From: a virus
Direction: 5' to 3' (one strand)
Virus record (IMG/VR): IMGVR_UViG_3300017788_000027
Coordinates: 1 to 59,104 of that record
DNA: 59,104 bases
Made by a program: the position numbers and the translations under genes. Position 1 is the first letter of the stretch; every line of letters begins with the position of its first letter. Below are positions 36,217 to 45,234 of this stretch, piece by piece. Below the pieces are notes generated by a model, which was not told where the DNA came from, searched no databases, and saw only the letters and a list, made by a program, of their open reading frames with translations.

Positions 36217-37436
36217 AAGATTATTTAGATAGGTTTGAGCTTTTATTTCCTGACAATGAAAATCTTAAAGACTATAGGCGCGCCTACAATGATAAAGATT
36301 TATCTAGTATATTTAAATTGTTAGATAATGATGAGTTGCGTAAGGCAGTTATGGAGGAAAATTTACATAGTATTTTTAGAGTATTAGAACCGCATTCTTT
36401 AAAAAATCTTAAATTAGATAAAGAAGATTTTAGAAAAGCTATTTTAGAAAAAAACTTGCACAGTGTTTTTAGATTATTGGACAAATCATCTACAAAAGAA
36501 ACACAGATAAATTTAGATGATTTTAGAAAATCAGTGATTGAACACAATTTATCTAGTATATTTCGCATTTTAGAATCATCAATAATTGATCTAGATTTCA
36601 ATGTTTCTGATTTTAGAAAAGCGGTTATGAATAATAATCTGCGCAGTATTTTTAGATTTTTTGATTGTGATGACATCCGAAAAGCCGTTATAGATAAAAA
36701 TTTAGACTGCATTTTTAGAATAGAACCAAATGAAACTCTTAGAAAATTGATATTTGAAGACAATTATAAAGTACTATGGGAAATCCTAACTGAAAATGCA
36801 AGAACAACTTTTGTTCAGACTCTTAAATTTATATACAATAATAAAATAGAATTTGATTACAATAGTTTTAGTCAAGGGCAAATTAAAAGTAAGATCTGGT
36901 TGATAAAAGAACTAAAAAAATTAAATTTAAATTTGGGAGTAGTGTTTTTATGTGCAGGATGGTACGCTACACTGGCAACACTTCTTTTTGAGAATGATTT
37001 TCAAATTACTAAAATAAGAAGTTTTGATGTAGATCCGGCCTGTGCTGATATGGCAGACAGGTTTAATAAACCATGGGTGTTGCAGGAATGGAAATTTAAA
37101 TCTTCTACAAAGGATATTTTAGATATAGATTATAATATTGATCTTTACCAAGTTAAAAAATCTGACGGTACATTAGAAACTTGCAAAGACAGACCGGATA
37201 CAATTATTAATACAAGTTGCGAACATATTAAAAATTTCGATCAATGGTATGACAGAATTCCAATAGGAAAATTGCTTATATTACAAACAAACAATTATTT
37301 TGATATCGATGATCACGTTAATTGCAGTAAAAATTTAGAAGAGTTTGCAAAAAATACTCCTATGTCTAAATTGTTGTATCAGGGCGAGCTAGATTTAGTT
37401 AAGTATAAAAGATTTATGAGGATCGGCTACAAATGA
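36207..37436 (+). CDS. repeat domain fused to a class I SAM-methyltransferase-like domain
   Basis: A 409-residue fusion. Residues about 19-197 consist of six full units and one degenerate unit of a helical repeat of the form (N/D)L-x-SIFR-x-L(E/D)...(D/E)-(F/L)-RKAV. Units are about 21 or 30 residues. From about residue 242 comes a methyltransferase-like fold: VVFLCAGWYATLATLLF (motif I region), then RSFDVDPACADMA (acidic post-strand motif), DTIINTSCEHI and GKLLILQTNNYFD. The C-terminus YKRFMRIG is typical of small Rossmann methyltransferases. The repeat may bind a partner or a substrate. Acceptor unknown. It is directly followed, with a 4-base overlap, by the first radical-SAM gene. Confidence 0.6.
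   Translation: MQIKDYLDRFELLFPDNENLKDYRRAYNDKDLSSIFKLLDNDELRKAVMEENLHSIFRVLEPHSLKNLKLDKEDFRKAILEKNLHSVFRLLDKSSTKETQINLDDFRKSVIEHNLSSIFRILESSIIDLDFNVSDFRKAVMNNNLRSIFRFFDCDDIRKAVIDKNLDCIFRIEPNETLRKLIFEDNYKVLWEILTENARTTFVQTLKFIYNNKIEFDYNSFSQGQIKSKIWLIKELKKLNLNLGVVFLCAGWYATLATLLFENDFQITKIRSFDVDPACADMADRFNKPWVLQEWKFKSSTKDILDIDYNIDLYQVKKSDGTLETCKDRPDTIINTSCEHIKNFDQWYDRIPIGKLLILQTNNYFDIDDHVNCSKNLEEFAKNTPMSKLLYQGELDLVKYKRFMRIGYK
36261..36797 (+). repeat. RKAV/SIFR repeat region
   Basis: Seven tandem protein repeats (six good, one degenerate) are encoded here. The conserved core is NL-x-SIFR-x-LE, then DFRKAV and a charged pair. Short (about 21 residues) and long (about 30 residues) units are mixed. 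The DNA copies have diverged, so the repeat is recognisable mainly at protein level. Confidence 0.7.
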
Positions 37437-38602
37437 TCTATCAGTACAAGGATATCAGAACAGTTCATTTGGAAATTACAGAACGTTGTAATGCTAGTTG
37501 TCCTATGTGTGCTAGAAATATAAATGGTGGTGAGGATAACCCTTATCTTAAGGACAACGAATTGACGTTGGAAGACTGTAAAAAGATTTTCCCTTCAGAG
37601 TTTATACAGCAATTGGATAGAATGTATATGTGCGGAAATTTTGGAGATCCAATCGCCGCTAGAGATACATTGGAGGTATTTGAGTATTTTAGAGCGAATA
37701 ATTCTAAAATGAATTTGACTATGTATACCAATGGTAGTGCGAAACGACCCGAATGGTGGAAGCACCTTGCACAGGTATTAGGTAAAAATGCTTATGTAGT
37801 GTTTAGTATTGACGGGCTAGGAGATACTAATCATTTGTACAGACAGAATACAAATTGGTCGAAAATAATAGAAAATGCTAAAGCGTTTATTTCCGCAGGA
37901 GGCCGAGCTCGATGGGATTATATTGTTTTCGCGCACAACGAACATCAAGTTGAAACTGCAGAAGCACTAAGCAAACATATGGGATTTGAAAAGTTTCAAT
38001 ATAAAAAGAGCGCAAGATTTTTTAGTAATAATAGTGGAGTTACTAAAGAAATGCATCAAGCTATGAGCAGAAAAGGCACATCTACTCTGTTACAAGCGCC
38101 GACGAACTCTAAATATCGAAATAGTGTGCTAGATCAGATCAGTAAAGTTGTTGGTAAAGAAGAAGTTATTAAGTTTTTGCCGTCAAAAAAATCAGAAGCA
38201 TTACAAGTTCAAGGAAATCAAAAATTTAGTTCAACCCCTGAATTAAAATCTAAATTGGAAAAAGAGTTGGATTCGGCTGTCATAAAATGTAAAGTAGCTG
38301 AGGAAAAATCGCTATATATAAGTGCTGAAGGTATCGTGCAGCCATGTTGTTGGACAGCGGGGCAAATGTACGTTTGGTATTACAAACCAGAAGCTTCGCA
38401 AATTTGGCAGGCGATTAACATTGTAGGAAAAGATAGCATAAATGCGAAAAATCACAATTTAGAGGATATAGTGAACGGATTATATTTTCAATCAGTAATA
38501 CCTAATAGCTGGAATAAGACTAGCTGTGCTGACGGAAAATTAGCAGTATGTGCCAAAACTTGCGGTACTAAGTATGATGCTTTTGCAGAGCAGTTTAAAT
38601 GA
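37433..38602 (+). CDS. radical-SAM protein R1 with C-terminal SPASM-like cysteines
   Basis: A 389-residue radical-SAM enzyme. The cluster motif CNASCPMC gives C19, C23 and C26. A GNFGDP segment replaces the usual GGEP turn (MYMCGNFGDPIA), and TMYTNGS and FSIDGLGDTNHLYR follow. The C-terminus has further cysteines at 286, 305, 306, 365, 373 and 377, a SPASM-like layout that probably holds an auxiliary iron-sulfur cluster. Such enzymes generate a 5'-deoxyadenosyl radical to modify peptides or small molecules. The next gene is a paralogue. The substrate is unknown; no short precursor peptide is visible nearby. Confidence 0.8.
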   Translation: MIYQYKDIRTVHLEITERCNASCPMCARNINGGEDNPYLKDNELTLEDCKKIFPSEFIQQLDRMYMCGNFGDPIAARDTLEVFEYFRANNSKMNLTMYTNGSAKRPEWWKHLAQVLGKNAYVVFSIDGLGDTNHLYRQNTNWSKIIENAKAFISAGGRARWDYIVFAHNEHQVETAEALSKHMGFEKFQYKKSARFFSNNSGVTKEMHQAMSRKGTSTLLQAPTNSKYRNSVLDQISKVVGKEEVIKFLPSKKSEALQVQGNQKFSSTPELKSKLEKELDSAVIKCKVAEEKSLYISAEGIVQPCCWTAGQMYVWYYKPEASQIWQAINIVGKDSINAKNHNLEDIVNGLYFQSVIPNSWNKTSCADGKLAVCAKTCGTKYDAFAEQFK

Positions 38603-39645
38603 ACATTAATAATATTAGAAAAATTGAATTGGAAATCACAAGCAATTGTAATGCTGCTTGTCCTGGATGTGCTAGAACACAAAATTCGGATATTCTAGAA
38701 ATTCGTAGTTTTACACTAACCGATTTAAAAAGAATATTTCCTGAGGCATCTTATATTAAGAACAAACAATTTAAATTTTGCGGGGTGCTAGGAGATCCAG
38801 CATTTAATTCAGAATGTGTTGACATGGTGGAATATCTAACATTATTTGGTGGGCATTGCCAACTCAGTACTAATGGTGGAATACAAACAACAGATTGGTG
38901 GAAAAGATTAGGTGCAATAAGTAATAGGACAAAAAAAGTTGATGTGGTATTTTGTGTAGATGGACATAAAGAAACCAATCATATTTACCGAGTTAACACA
39001 GTGTTTGATGTTATAGCACGTAACATGGAATCATACGCAACTGCAGGTGGTATTGGTACTTGGATGTTTATTGTGTTCGATCACAATGAGCATGAACTTC
39101 CAGCAGCTGAAAGTCATGCTAAACAGTTGGGTTTTAAATTTGCTACCAGAACCGGTATGAGAAATAGCATACATGATTGGGTTGCAGTTGTTAGTAAAAA
39201 GCAGCAAGGAAAGCTGATAAAGGAGCAAGTGGTTATTACTACCACTGGAGAAAAAGAACACAGCAAAAAAGAACAGGTTAAAGAATTACAAAAATTTATC
39301 GAGGCACCCAAAAAAGAAAAAAAGCAAGAAATCCTAGATTCCATTGTGTGCAAACTAGTTCATGAAGGCGAGATCTTTATTGCATCGGATCAGACTATGT
39401 GGCCCTGTTGTTTTCTTTGGGACAGTTATTTTAAAAATAAAGAAAATATTAGACAAAAACTTAATGGTTATTCTGATGGGTGGAATAGTTTAAAAGATAA
39501 ATCGATCAACGATGTCCTTCAAACTGAATGGTTTGATGAGGTATTAACCCTTAGTTGGGATCCATCACACAATAAACATTTAGATAGATGTATCAGAACT
39601 TGTGCTAAAAATAAAGCATATCAAAATGAGATTAAATTTAAATGA
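38599..39645 (+). CDS. radical-SAM protein R2, paralogue of R1
   Basis: A 348-residue protein. CNAACPGC gives C17, C21 and C24, with the same local context as R1 (IRKIELEITSNCNAACPGCA). The GDP turn recurs (FKFCGVLGDPAF) and the DGHKETNHIYR segment parallels R1. The C-terminus has CK, then TMWPCCFLWDSYF and RCIRTCAKN, again SPASM-like. It overlaps R1 by four bases and R3 by four. R1 and R2 form a subgroup without an N-terminal twitch domain. Confidence 0.8.
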   Translation: MNINNIRKIELEITSNCNAACPGCARTQNSDILEIRSFTLTDLKRIFPEASYIKNKQFKFCGVLGDPAFNSECVDMVEYLTLFGGHCQLSTNGGIQTTDWWKRLGAISNRTKKVDVVFCVDGHKETNHIYRVNTVFDVIARNMESYATAGGIGTWMFIVFDHNEHELPAAESHAKQLGFKFATRTGMRNSIHDWVAVVSKKQQGKLIKEQVVITTTGEKEHSKKEQVKELQKFIEAPKKEKKQEILDSIVCKLVHEGEIFIASDQTMWPCCFLWDSYFKNKENIRQKLNGYSDGWNSLKDKSINDVLQTEWFDEVLTLSWDPSHNKHLDRCIRTCAKNKAYQNEIKFK

Positions 39646-41048
39646 CAGATAAAAAGATACCTTCAGAAACATTTTGTATACTTCCCTGGGTCCATCTAAG
39701 TACCCGACCAGATGGCAGTATGCGAGTCTGTTGCACAGCTAATGCCAGTAGTGTCGGCCCCACTAATGATAAACAACACGGGGGGATGGTAGGAATATTA
39801 AAAACAGACGAGGGCAAACCCAGCAATTTAAATGTAAGTGATTTTTTATCTAGTTGGAACAGCACGTATATGAAAAATGTTCGTAAACAAATGCTTAACG
39901 GAGAGCAACCGCCTAGTTGTTTAAAGTGTTATAAAGAAGAAGCTGCCGGGCATAAAAGTAAAAGAATGTGGGAAACTGCCTATTGGATGGATCGTGTAGA
40001 TTTAGATCAATTGATTGCTGATACAGCACCTGATGGGTCAATACCGCCCAAGTTAAGTTACATCGATCTACGATTCGGAACGAAATGTCAATTGGCCTGT
40101 GTAATGTGCAGTCCACACGATAGTAGTGGGTGGATCAAAGACTGGCAGGCAATACACCCGCAAATAGAAAACCCCACATTAAAGCAAACTACTATGTGGG
40201 CTAACAAAGGTAGCACCAATGGCAGCAGTTATAATTGGCATAAAAATAATCCGGTTTTTTGGCAGCAATTTTATGATCAAATACCGAACATGCAACAATT
40301 ATATTTTGCTGGTGGCGAAAGCCTGATTATCGAAGAACACTATGAAATTTTGGAAGAATGCATACGTCAAGGACATGCAAAAAATTTAGAATTGCGTTAT
40401 AATAGCAATGGGGTAGAATGGCGCGAAGACCTATTTGAATTGTGGAAACAATTTAAATTAGTTCGTTTTCATTATAGTGTCGACAGTATATATGAGATGA
40501 ACGACTATATTCGTTACCCTAGTAAATGGAGTCGTACCGCAGAAGTGTTTCATATATTAGATACACAAACACCTGATAACACAGAAGTCACTGTGGCCTG
40601 TGCAGTGCAGGCGCTAAACATCTATTACATTCCAGATTTTATTAAATGGAAATTAGAGCAAGGGTTTAAGAAAATCAATATGTGGCCTTTTGGTGCTGGA
40701 GGAGTCAATTATCATTTTGTTTATCACCCGCCACATTTAAATGTAAAAGTATTGCCTGAGTGGTTTAAGAAAAAATGCAGAGAAAAATATGAATTATTTT
40801 ACCCATGGTGGGAAGCTAATTGGGAAAAGGGTATACCTGAATGGCATAAGGGCAGGGTAACATATGAACAATGGCGCAACGCTGGCTACGGGATTGATCG
40901 TTTAGAAGGTATGCTTAATTTTATGGAAAGTGAAGATTGGGGCGTCAGATTACCAGAAATGAAAGAATTTTTAGAACTCTGTGATAAACAAAGAAATAAT
41001 AGTTTTTATGATATTTTTTCAGAGATGAAAGACATTTTTAATGACTAA
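39642..41048 (+). CDS. radical-SAM protein R3 with N-terminal twitch domain
   Basis: A 468-residue protein of the N-terminal-twitch radical-SAM type. C12, C30, C31, C93 and C96 precede the core (FCILPWVHLS, MRVCC, SCLKC), a half-SPASM layout that normally sits at the C-terminus. The radical-SAM motif CQLACVMC is at C149, C153 and C156. A FAGGES turn takes the place of GGEP, followed by RYNSNGVEW and HYSVDSIYEMNDYIRYP. The C-terminal part has a YHPPHLNVKVLP segment that recurs in R5. One of four twitch-type paralogues in this operon. Substrate unknown. Confidence 0.82.
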   Translation: MTDKKIPSETFCILPWVHLSTRPDGSMRVCCTANASSVGPTNDKQHGGMVGILKTDEGKPSNLNVSDFLSSWNSTYMKNVRKQMLNGEQPPSCLKCYKEEAAGHKSKRMWETAYWMDRVDLDQLIADTAPDGSIPPKLSYIDLRFGTKCQLACVMCSPHDSSGWIKDWQAIHPQIENPTLKQTTMWANKGSTNGSSYNWHKNNPVFWQQFYDQIPNMQQLYFAGGESLIIEEHYEILEECIRQGHAKNLELRYNSNGVEWREDLFELWKQFKLVRFHYSVDSIYEMNDYIRYPSKWSRTAEVFHILDTQTPDNTEVTVACAVQALNIYYIPDFIKWKLEQGFKKINMWPFGAGGVNYHFVYHPPHLNVKVLPEWFKKKCREKYELFYPWWEANWEKGIPEWHKGRVTYEQWRNAGYGIDRLEGMLNFMESEDWGVRLPEMKEFLELCDKQRNNSFYDIFSEMKDIFND

Positions 41049-42378
41049 ACCTATTATTTGTGCATATGCATTAGGCGCCATTAATTATAAAAATGGCTTT
41101 GTAACCAGTTGCCCTCAACAATCAGACCAGTTGCACGTATATAAAGACACAAAAGTTTTAAAACCTTCTGAAATCATAAATTCTGAAAATTTTAAGAAAC
41201 ATAGAAAAGAATTAATGAGTGGAACATGGAGTAAGGGTTGTCATTTGTGTAAAGAAGCAGAGGAAATTGGGTCGCCATCTATGCGACAGGATTATCTGGT
41301 CACCGATCAAGATTTAGAATTGTATAATAATGAATCGGGAGAAACTAATTTTAAATTAATCAAACACGTCGAATTGCGATTTAGTAATAGTTGTAATATG
41401 GCATGTTTACATTGTAGTGATGTTTATTCAAGCGGATGGGTCAGCAAACTAAAAAATTATGTTCCTGATGAAGAAGATAAAAAACATAAACTTTTACAGT
41501 TAACTAAGACTTTTCATAAATTGACACCTGATGAAGATCTTACTATTAGTATATCTATCAATGAGATGGAAATTATTATTGACGACTTAATTGAAAATTT
41601 CCCTAATTTAAAAAAAGTAGACTTTGCTGGAGGCGAGGTGTTATATCAAAAGCAGTTTTTCCCCTGCCTCAGAAAATTATCCAAGCATCCAAATGTAAAA
41701 AACATGAAGGTGTCTTTTCATACAAATTTTAATGCTAAATTTAAACCAGAAGAACTTTCTGAGGTATTACAGCCTTTTGGAAAAGTGTCAATACAAATGT
41801 CGTTAGATGCTGGAAAAAACATTTATCCATATTTTAGAACTGGTGATTGGGAAGTATTAAAGTCAAATGTTGAGCGTTTTAGAAAAGTTGATAATAAATG
41901 TGAATTGAATATAAAATGCACAACCAGCGTTTATCAGATCATGGACATTGAAGATGTGTTTAAATCTTTTATGGAATTAGATGTCAATTTTATAGACAGT
42001 GCAATAGTTTACACTCCGAGATATATTAATCCGGCGTTAATGGTTATGCACTTTAAGGATGAGGTATATCAAGATATTCAAAAAACATATAAGATGTTAA
42101 GTGATGAATTAAAATATAGATTAGAAAATTTAAGTTCTTATGAACATAGGAAGTCCTGGGTGCCTAATAGGAAAGAGTTTACAGATATTAGAACTGCGTT
42201 TAAAGCATTAGAAGAAATTGAACATTATGTTTTTAATCATCAATGTAAAAAAGAAGAATGGGACGCTCTTTTAGTTTATATTAGAAAAACCGACTCCATA
42301 TGGAAAAGAAATTTCAATGATTTTATAAAGAAGTATGAATTTAAAGATAATCAACTAGTGAGGTCAATAAATGTTTGA
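41041..42378 (+). CDS. radical-SAM protein R4 with degenerate N-terminal twitch domain
   Basis: A 445-residue paralogue of R3. The N-terminal cysteines are C7, C24, C67 and C70. The double cysteine seen in R3, R5 and R7 is reduced to one (VTSCPQQ), so the auxiliary cluster may be altered. The core motif CNMACLHC is at C118, C122 and C125; the turn reads FAGGEV. The rest has SFHTNFNAKF and MSLDAGKNIYPYFRTG. It is the most divergent of the twitch group. The QueC-like gene follows with an 8-base overlap. Confidence 0.8.
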   Translation: MTKPIICAYALGAINYKNGFVTSCPQQSDQLHVYKDTKVLKPSEIINSENFKKHRKELMSGTWSKGCHLCKEAEEIGSPSMRQDYLVTDQDLELYNNESGETNFKLIKHVELRFSNSCNMACLHCSDVYSSGWVSKLKNYVPDEEDKKHKLLQLTKTFHKLTPDEDLTISISINEMEIIIDDLIENFPNLKKVDFAGGEVLYQKQFFPCLRKLSKHPNVKNMKVSFHTNFNAKFKPEELSEVLQPFGKVSIQMSLDAGKNIYPYFRTGDWEVLKSNVERFRKVDNKCELNIKCTTSVYQIMDIEDVFKSFMELDVNFIDSAIVYTPRYINPALMVMHFKDEVYQDIQKTYKMLSDELKYRLENLSSYEHRKSWVPNRKEFTDIRTAFKALEEIEHYVFNHQCKKEEWDALLVYIRKTDSIWKRNFNDFIKKYEFKDNQLVRSINV

Positions 42379-43234
42379 AGACTCGAATAACTTGTATAAG
42401 GATCTGAACGAAGAAAATCAAATTATCGCTAAAGACTACGATATGAAATTATATCGATTTAGCGGGTTGGATATCCCCTGGAGTCCAAAATGGAAAAAAA
42501 TTGCAATTAATCTATCTGGTGGTGCTGATAGTTGCTGTTTGACAGTACTGCTTTGTAAAATAATTGAAAAATATCAATATGATTGTAAAATTGATATTAT
42601 TACACATGTTAGGTGTTGGACGACTCGTCCTTGGCAACAGCCTATAAGTTTAATAGTGTTTAATAAACTTAAAGAAATGTATCCAAATATTATTGATACT
42701 CGCCATGAAAACTTTATCGCACCAGAACTAGAACATGGAGTAACGGGGTACATTTATACTGATCCTAAATTTAATAAAGAACATAGCGGCGATCAGTTGC
42801 AAGTATCTAGTTTTAATGCTTATTGCGGGTTTAAAAATAAGTTCGATGCTATCTTTAATGCCACTAGTTTGAATCCTCCAGGTACCGACTTTCCAAAGAA
42901 AATGATGGATAGAGAAAAAATAGCTAAAGATGGAATAACTAGTGATTTGATCTTATTTGTTGAAGGAAGTTTTTTGTGCCACCCATTTAGGTTTGTTGAC
43001 AAGTCCTGGATCATAGCGCAATATTACAAGTATAAGATCACTGATTTGTTAAAGTTAACAAGAAGCTGCGAAGGTGATGTAACACACCCTGTAATTAAAG
43101 ATATAGTTTCTAGTTATAAAGATTATATTTCTGGTATGGACGTGCCAGAGTGCGGTAGTTGTTTTTGGTGTTTAGAAAGAAATTGGGCATTTTCTAAACT
43201 TACTGAAACTTTAGAAAAAATAAAGAATGTCTAA
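42371..43234 (+). CDS. PP-loop ATP pyrophosphatase, QueC-like
   Basis: A 287-residue protein with the N-type ATP-pyrophosphatase loop SGGADS (residues 49-54) after a hydrophobic strand. Near the C-terminus it has C233, C261, C264 and C267 (SCE...CGSCFWCLERNWAF). This matches the four zinc cysteines and R..AF ending of QueC, the 7-cyano-7-deazaguanine synthase, though the gap between the first two cysteines is longer than usual. QueC adenylates a carboxylate and turns it into an amide and then a nitrile. Here the gene lies inside a radical-SAM operon, so it may act on another carboxylate. A QueE gene lies on the other strand at 58082-58933. Confidence 0.62.
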   Translation: MFEDSNNLYKDLNEENQIIAKDYDMKLYRFSGLDIPWSPKWKKIAINLSGGADSCCLTVLLCKIIEKYQYDCKIDIITHVRCWTTRPWQQPISLIVFNKLKEMYPNIIDTRHENFIAPELEHGVTGYIYTDPKFNKEHSGDQLQVSSFNAYCGFKNKFDAIFNATSLNPPGTDFPKKMMDREKIAKDGITSDLILFVEGSFLCHPFRFVDKSWIIAQYYKYKITDLLKLTRSCEGDVTHPVIKDIVSSYKDYISGMDVPECGSCFWCLERNWAFSKLTETLEKIKNV

Positions 43235-44531
43235 TACTTTTTGTCCTATACCTTGGAACTTTCAAGCCATACGTGCCAATGGTGATATACGTGTGTGTTG
43301 TCAGGCCAATGTGACTAAAAATCAAGGCGTTATTCGTAAAGATAACGGAACTGCTTTTAACGCAGGTAGAGATGTATTAGTTGATGCTCGTAACAACGAC
43401 ATGATGAAAGCAATGCGACTAAACATGTTAAATGGTGTATGGAGTGAAGAATGTGGTCGCTGTCGTAATGAGGAATCTGCAGGATTAGTTAGTAGACGTA
43501 CATATGAAAATGAACAGTGGAAATTAAGTATCGATGAGGCTTGGGCAAAAACTAAAGATGATGGCAGTATAGATTCAACTGATTTTCCTGTAGTTTATTA
43601 TGACTTACGTTTTGGTAATTTTTGCAATTTAAAGTGCAGAATGTGTGGACCCACTGATAGCAACGCATGGTATGATGATTGGATAAAATTAACCGGCAGC
43701 AATAAGTTTAAAGATACCAGCGGCATTATGGAAATTGTAGACGGCAATGTTCCAGCGTTCAATTGGCCGGAGTATGAACCATTCTGGGAACAACTAGAAT
43801 CAAATATTCACAATATACAACATGTATACTTTGCTGGCGGTGAACCTATGCTTATCGAACGGCACTATGATTTTTTAGAGCGATGTGTTGAAAAAGATGC
43901 AGCTAAAAACATCATTGTAGAATACAATACGAATATGAGTACATTGCCCACTAGGGTCACTGATCTATGGACACATTTTAAACAGGTTCGTATAGGAGCA
44001 AGCGTTGATGGAATGGGAATGATGCAAGAATATCAACGCAGTCCAGCAAAGTGGGTTAAGACCCTAAACAATTTACGAAAAATAGATCAGTTGCCAGATA
44101 ACATATTTGGGTGGCTGGCATTTACTGTTACAGCATACAACGTTAATCATATGATCGATTTTATGATGTGGAAATTAAAAGAATCTAATTTTAAAAAAAT
44201 TAATTTCACATTTAAACGACCAATTATTACACATCATGTAGCACATCATCCTAAACATTTAAATGTTAGAGTCTTACCGGATCAATATAAAAAAGAAGTT
44301 ACAGAAAGACTTCAGCAATTTGTACAATGGGTCAAAGATAACGGTTATGCCGGCCATGTAATTAAACAGGCAACTGACATAGCTAATGGGGTATCAAGTT
44401 ACATGAATGCTGAAAGTTATTTTGACACGCATTGGAATGAATTTGTCAAATATACTAACGATCTTGATAAAATAAGAGATGAAAAATTAACTGATGTTGA
44501 GCCCAAATTTAAGGAATATTTAAATGGCTAG
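43227..44531 (+). CDS. radical-SAM protein R5 with N-terminal twitch domain
   Basis: A 434-residue close relative of R3. The twitch cysteines are C6, C24, C25, C76 and C79 (TFCPIPWNF, IRVCC, ECGRC). The core motif CNLKCRMC is at C133, C137 and C140. The turn is a canonical FAGGEPML. Shared C-terminal segments with R3 include HHPKHLNVRVLP and ASVDGMGMMQEYQRSP. It starts eight bases inside the QueC-like gene. The retained GGEP and all cysteines suggest an active enzyme with two clusters. Confidence 0.83.
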   Translation: MSNTFCPIPWNFQAIRANGDIRVCCQANVTKNQGVIRKDNGTAFNAGRDVLVDARNNDMMKAMRLNMLNGVWSEECGRCRNEESAGLVSRRTYENEQWKLSIDEAWAKTKDDGSIDSTDFPVVYYDLRFGNFCNLKCRMCGPTDSNAWYDDWIKLTGSNKFKDTSGIMEIVDGNVPAFNWPEYEPFWEQLESNIHNIQHVYFAGGEPMLIERHYDFLERCVEKDAAKNIIVEYNTNMSTLPTRVTDLWTHFKQVRIGASVDGMGMMQEYQRSPAKWVKTLNNLRKIDQLPDNIFGWLAFTVTAYNVNHMIDFMMWKLKESNFKKINFTFKRPIITHHVAHHPKHLNVRVLPDQYKKEVTERLQQFVQWVKDNGYAGHVIKQATDIANGVSSYMNAESYFDTHWNEFVKYTNDLDKIRDEKLTDVEPKFKEYLNG

Positions 44532-45234
44532 TTTTGATACAGTTGATTTATTAGACGGAAATGTATTTCAAGTTACATGGGATCTTGGAAGAAGGTGTAA
44601 TTATGATTGTAGTTATTGCCCTGCTCATAGACATGATAATTTTAGTCCACATGCAATGTTAGAAGATTTGATTAAAAACAGTGATTTTGTTTTGAAATAT
44701 ATCGATCTTTATATGACTTATAGAAATTATAAAAGAGCAAGTATTAGCTTTACAGGCGGGGAACCAACAGTAAATCCTAGTTTTATCCCTTTTATAAAAT
44801 ATTTAAAAGATACGTACAACGAAAAATATAAAAAAAGATATGATTGTAGTTTTGCACTAACAAGTAACGGCGCTATGAGTGAAAAAATGGCGACTCAAGT
44901 TATGGAAAATTTAGATCATATCACTATCAGTTATCATGCTGAAGCTGATGATAGGCTTAAAAATCAAGTCAAGGATCGAATGGTCCAGTTCCATTTGTAT
45001 GGAGCACAGAACAACTGTACTATGAGTATCAATGTAATGTTTCACGCTGCGTATTTTGGAGAATGTATTAAAGTTTGTGAATTTTTAGATGAACGTGATA
45101 TTAAATATGTTCCTCGGATCATCGGTGAAGAACCAGATAGTAAAAGCAATTTTGCCCATATGTACACCAAGGAGCAAACACAATGGTTCAAAGACTATTG
45201 GGATAAAAATACTAAAAAGGTTCAACAATCATGA
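44524..45234 (+). CDS. radical-SAM protein R6, catalytic half of a split enzyme
   Basis: A 236-residue protein, short for this group. CNYDCSYC gives C25, C29 and C32; SFTGGEPTVNP carries the SAM-binding turn. The sequence parallels residues 20-220 of R8 (VTWDLGRRCNYDCSYC against VSWLLGRFCNYKCSYC; SINVMFHAAYF against TINMVMVPEWF). It then stops, and the next gene encodes what R8 has as its C-terminal cluster domain. The overlap is ATGA, with a -1 frame change. Either a natural split into two subunits, a programmed shift, or a sequence error. Confidence 0.78.
   Translation: MASFDTVDLLDGNVFQVTWDLGRRCNYDCSYCPAHRHDNFSPHAMLEDLIKNSDFVLKYIDLYMTYRNYKRASISFTGGEPTVNPSFIPFIKYLKDTYNEKYKKRYDCSFALTSNGAMSEKMATQVMENLDHITISYHAEADDRLKNQVKDRMVQFHLYGAQNNCTMSINVMFHAAYFGECIKVCEFLDERDIKYVPRIIGEEPDSKSNFAHMYTKEQTQWFKDYWDKNTKKVQQS

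Noticed and set aside
36284-36763. 159-residue reading frame opposite the repeat region
   Set aside because: It mirrors the repeated DNA of the plus-strand gene and has no ribosome-binding site; a shadow of the repeat.
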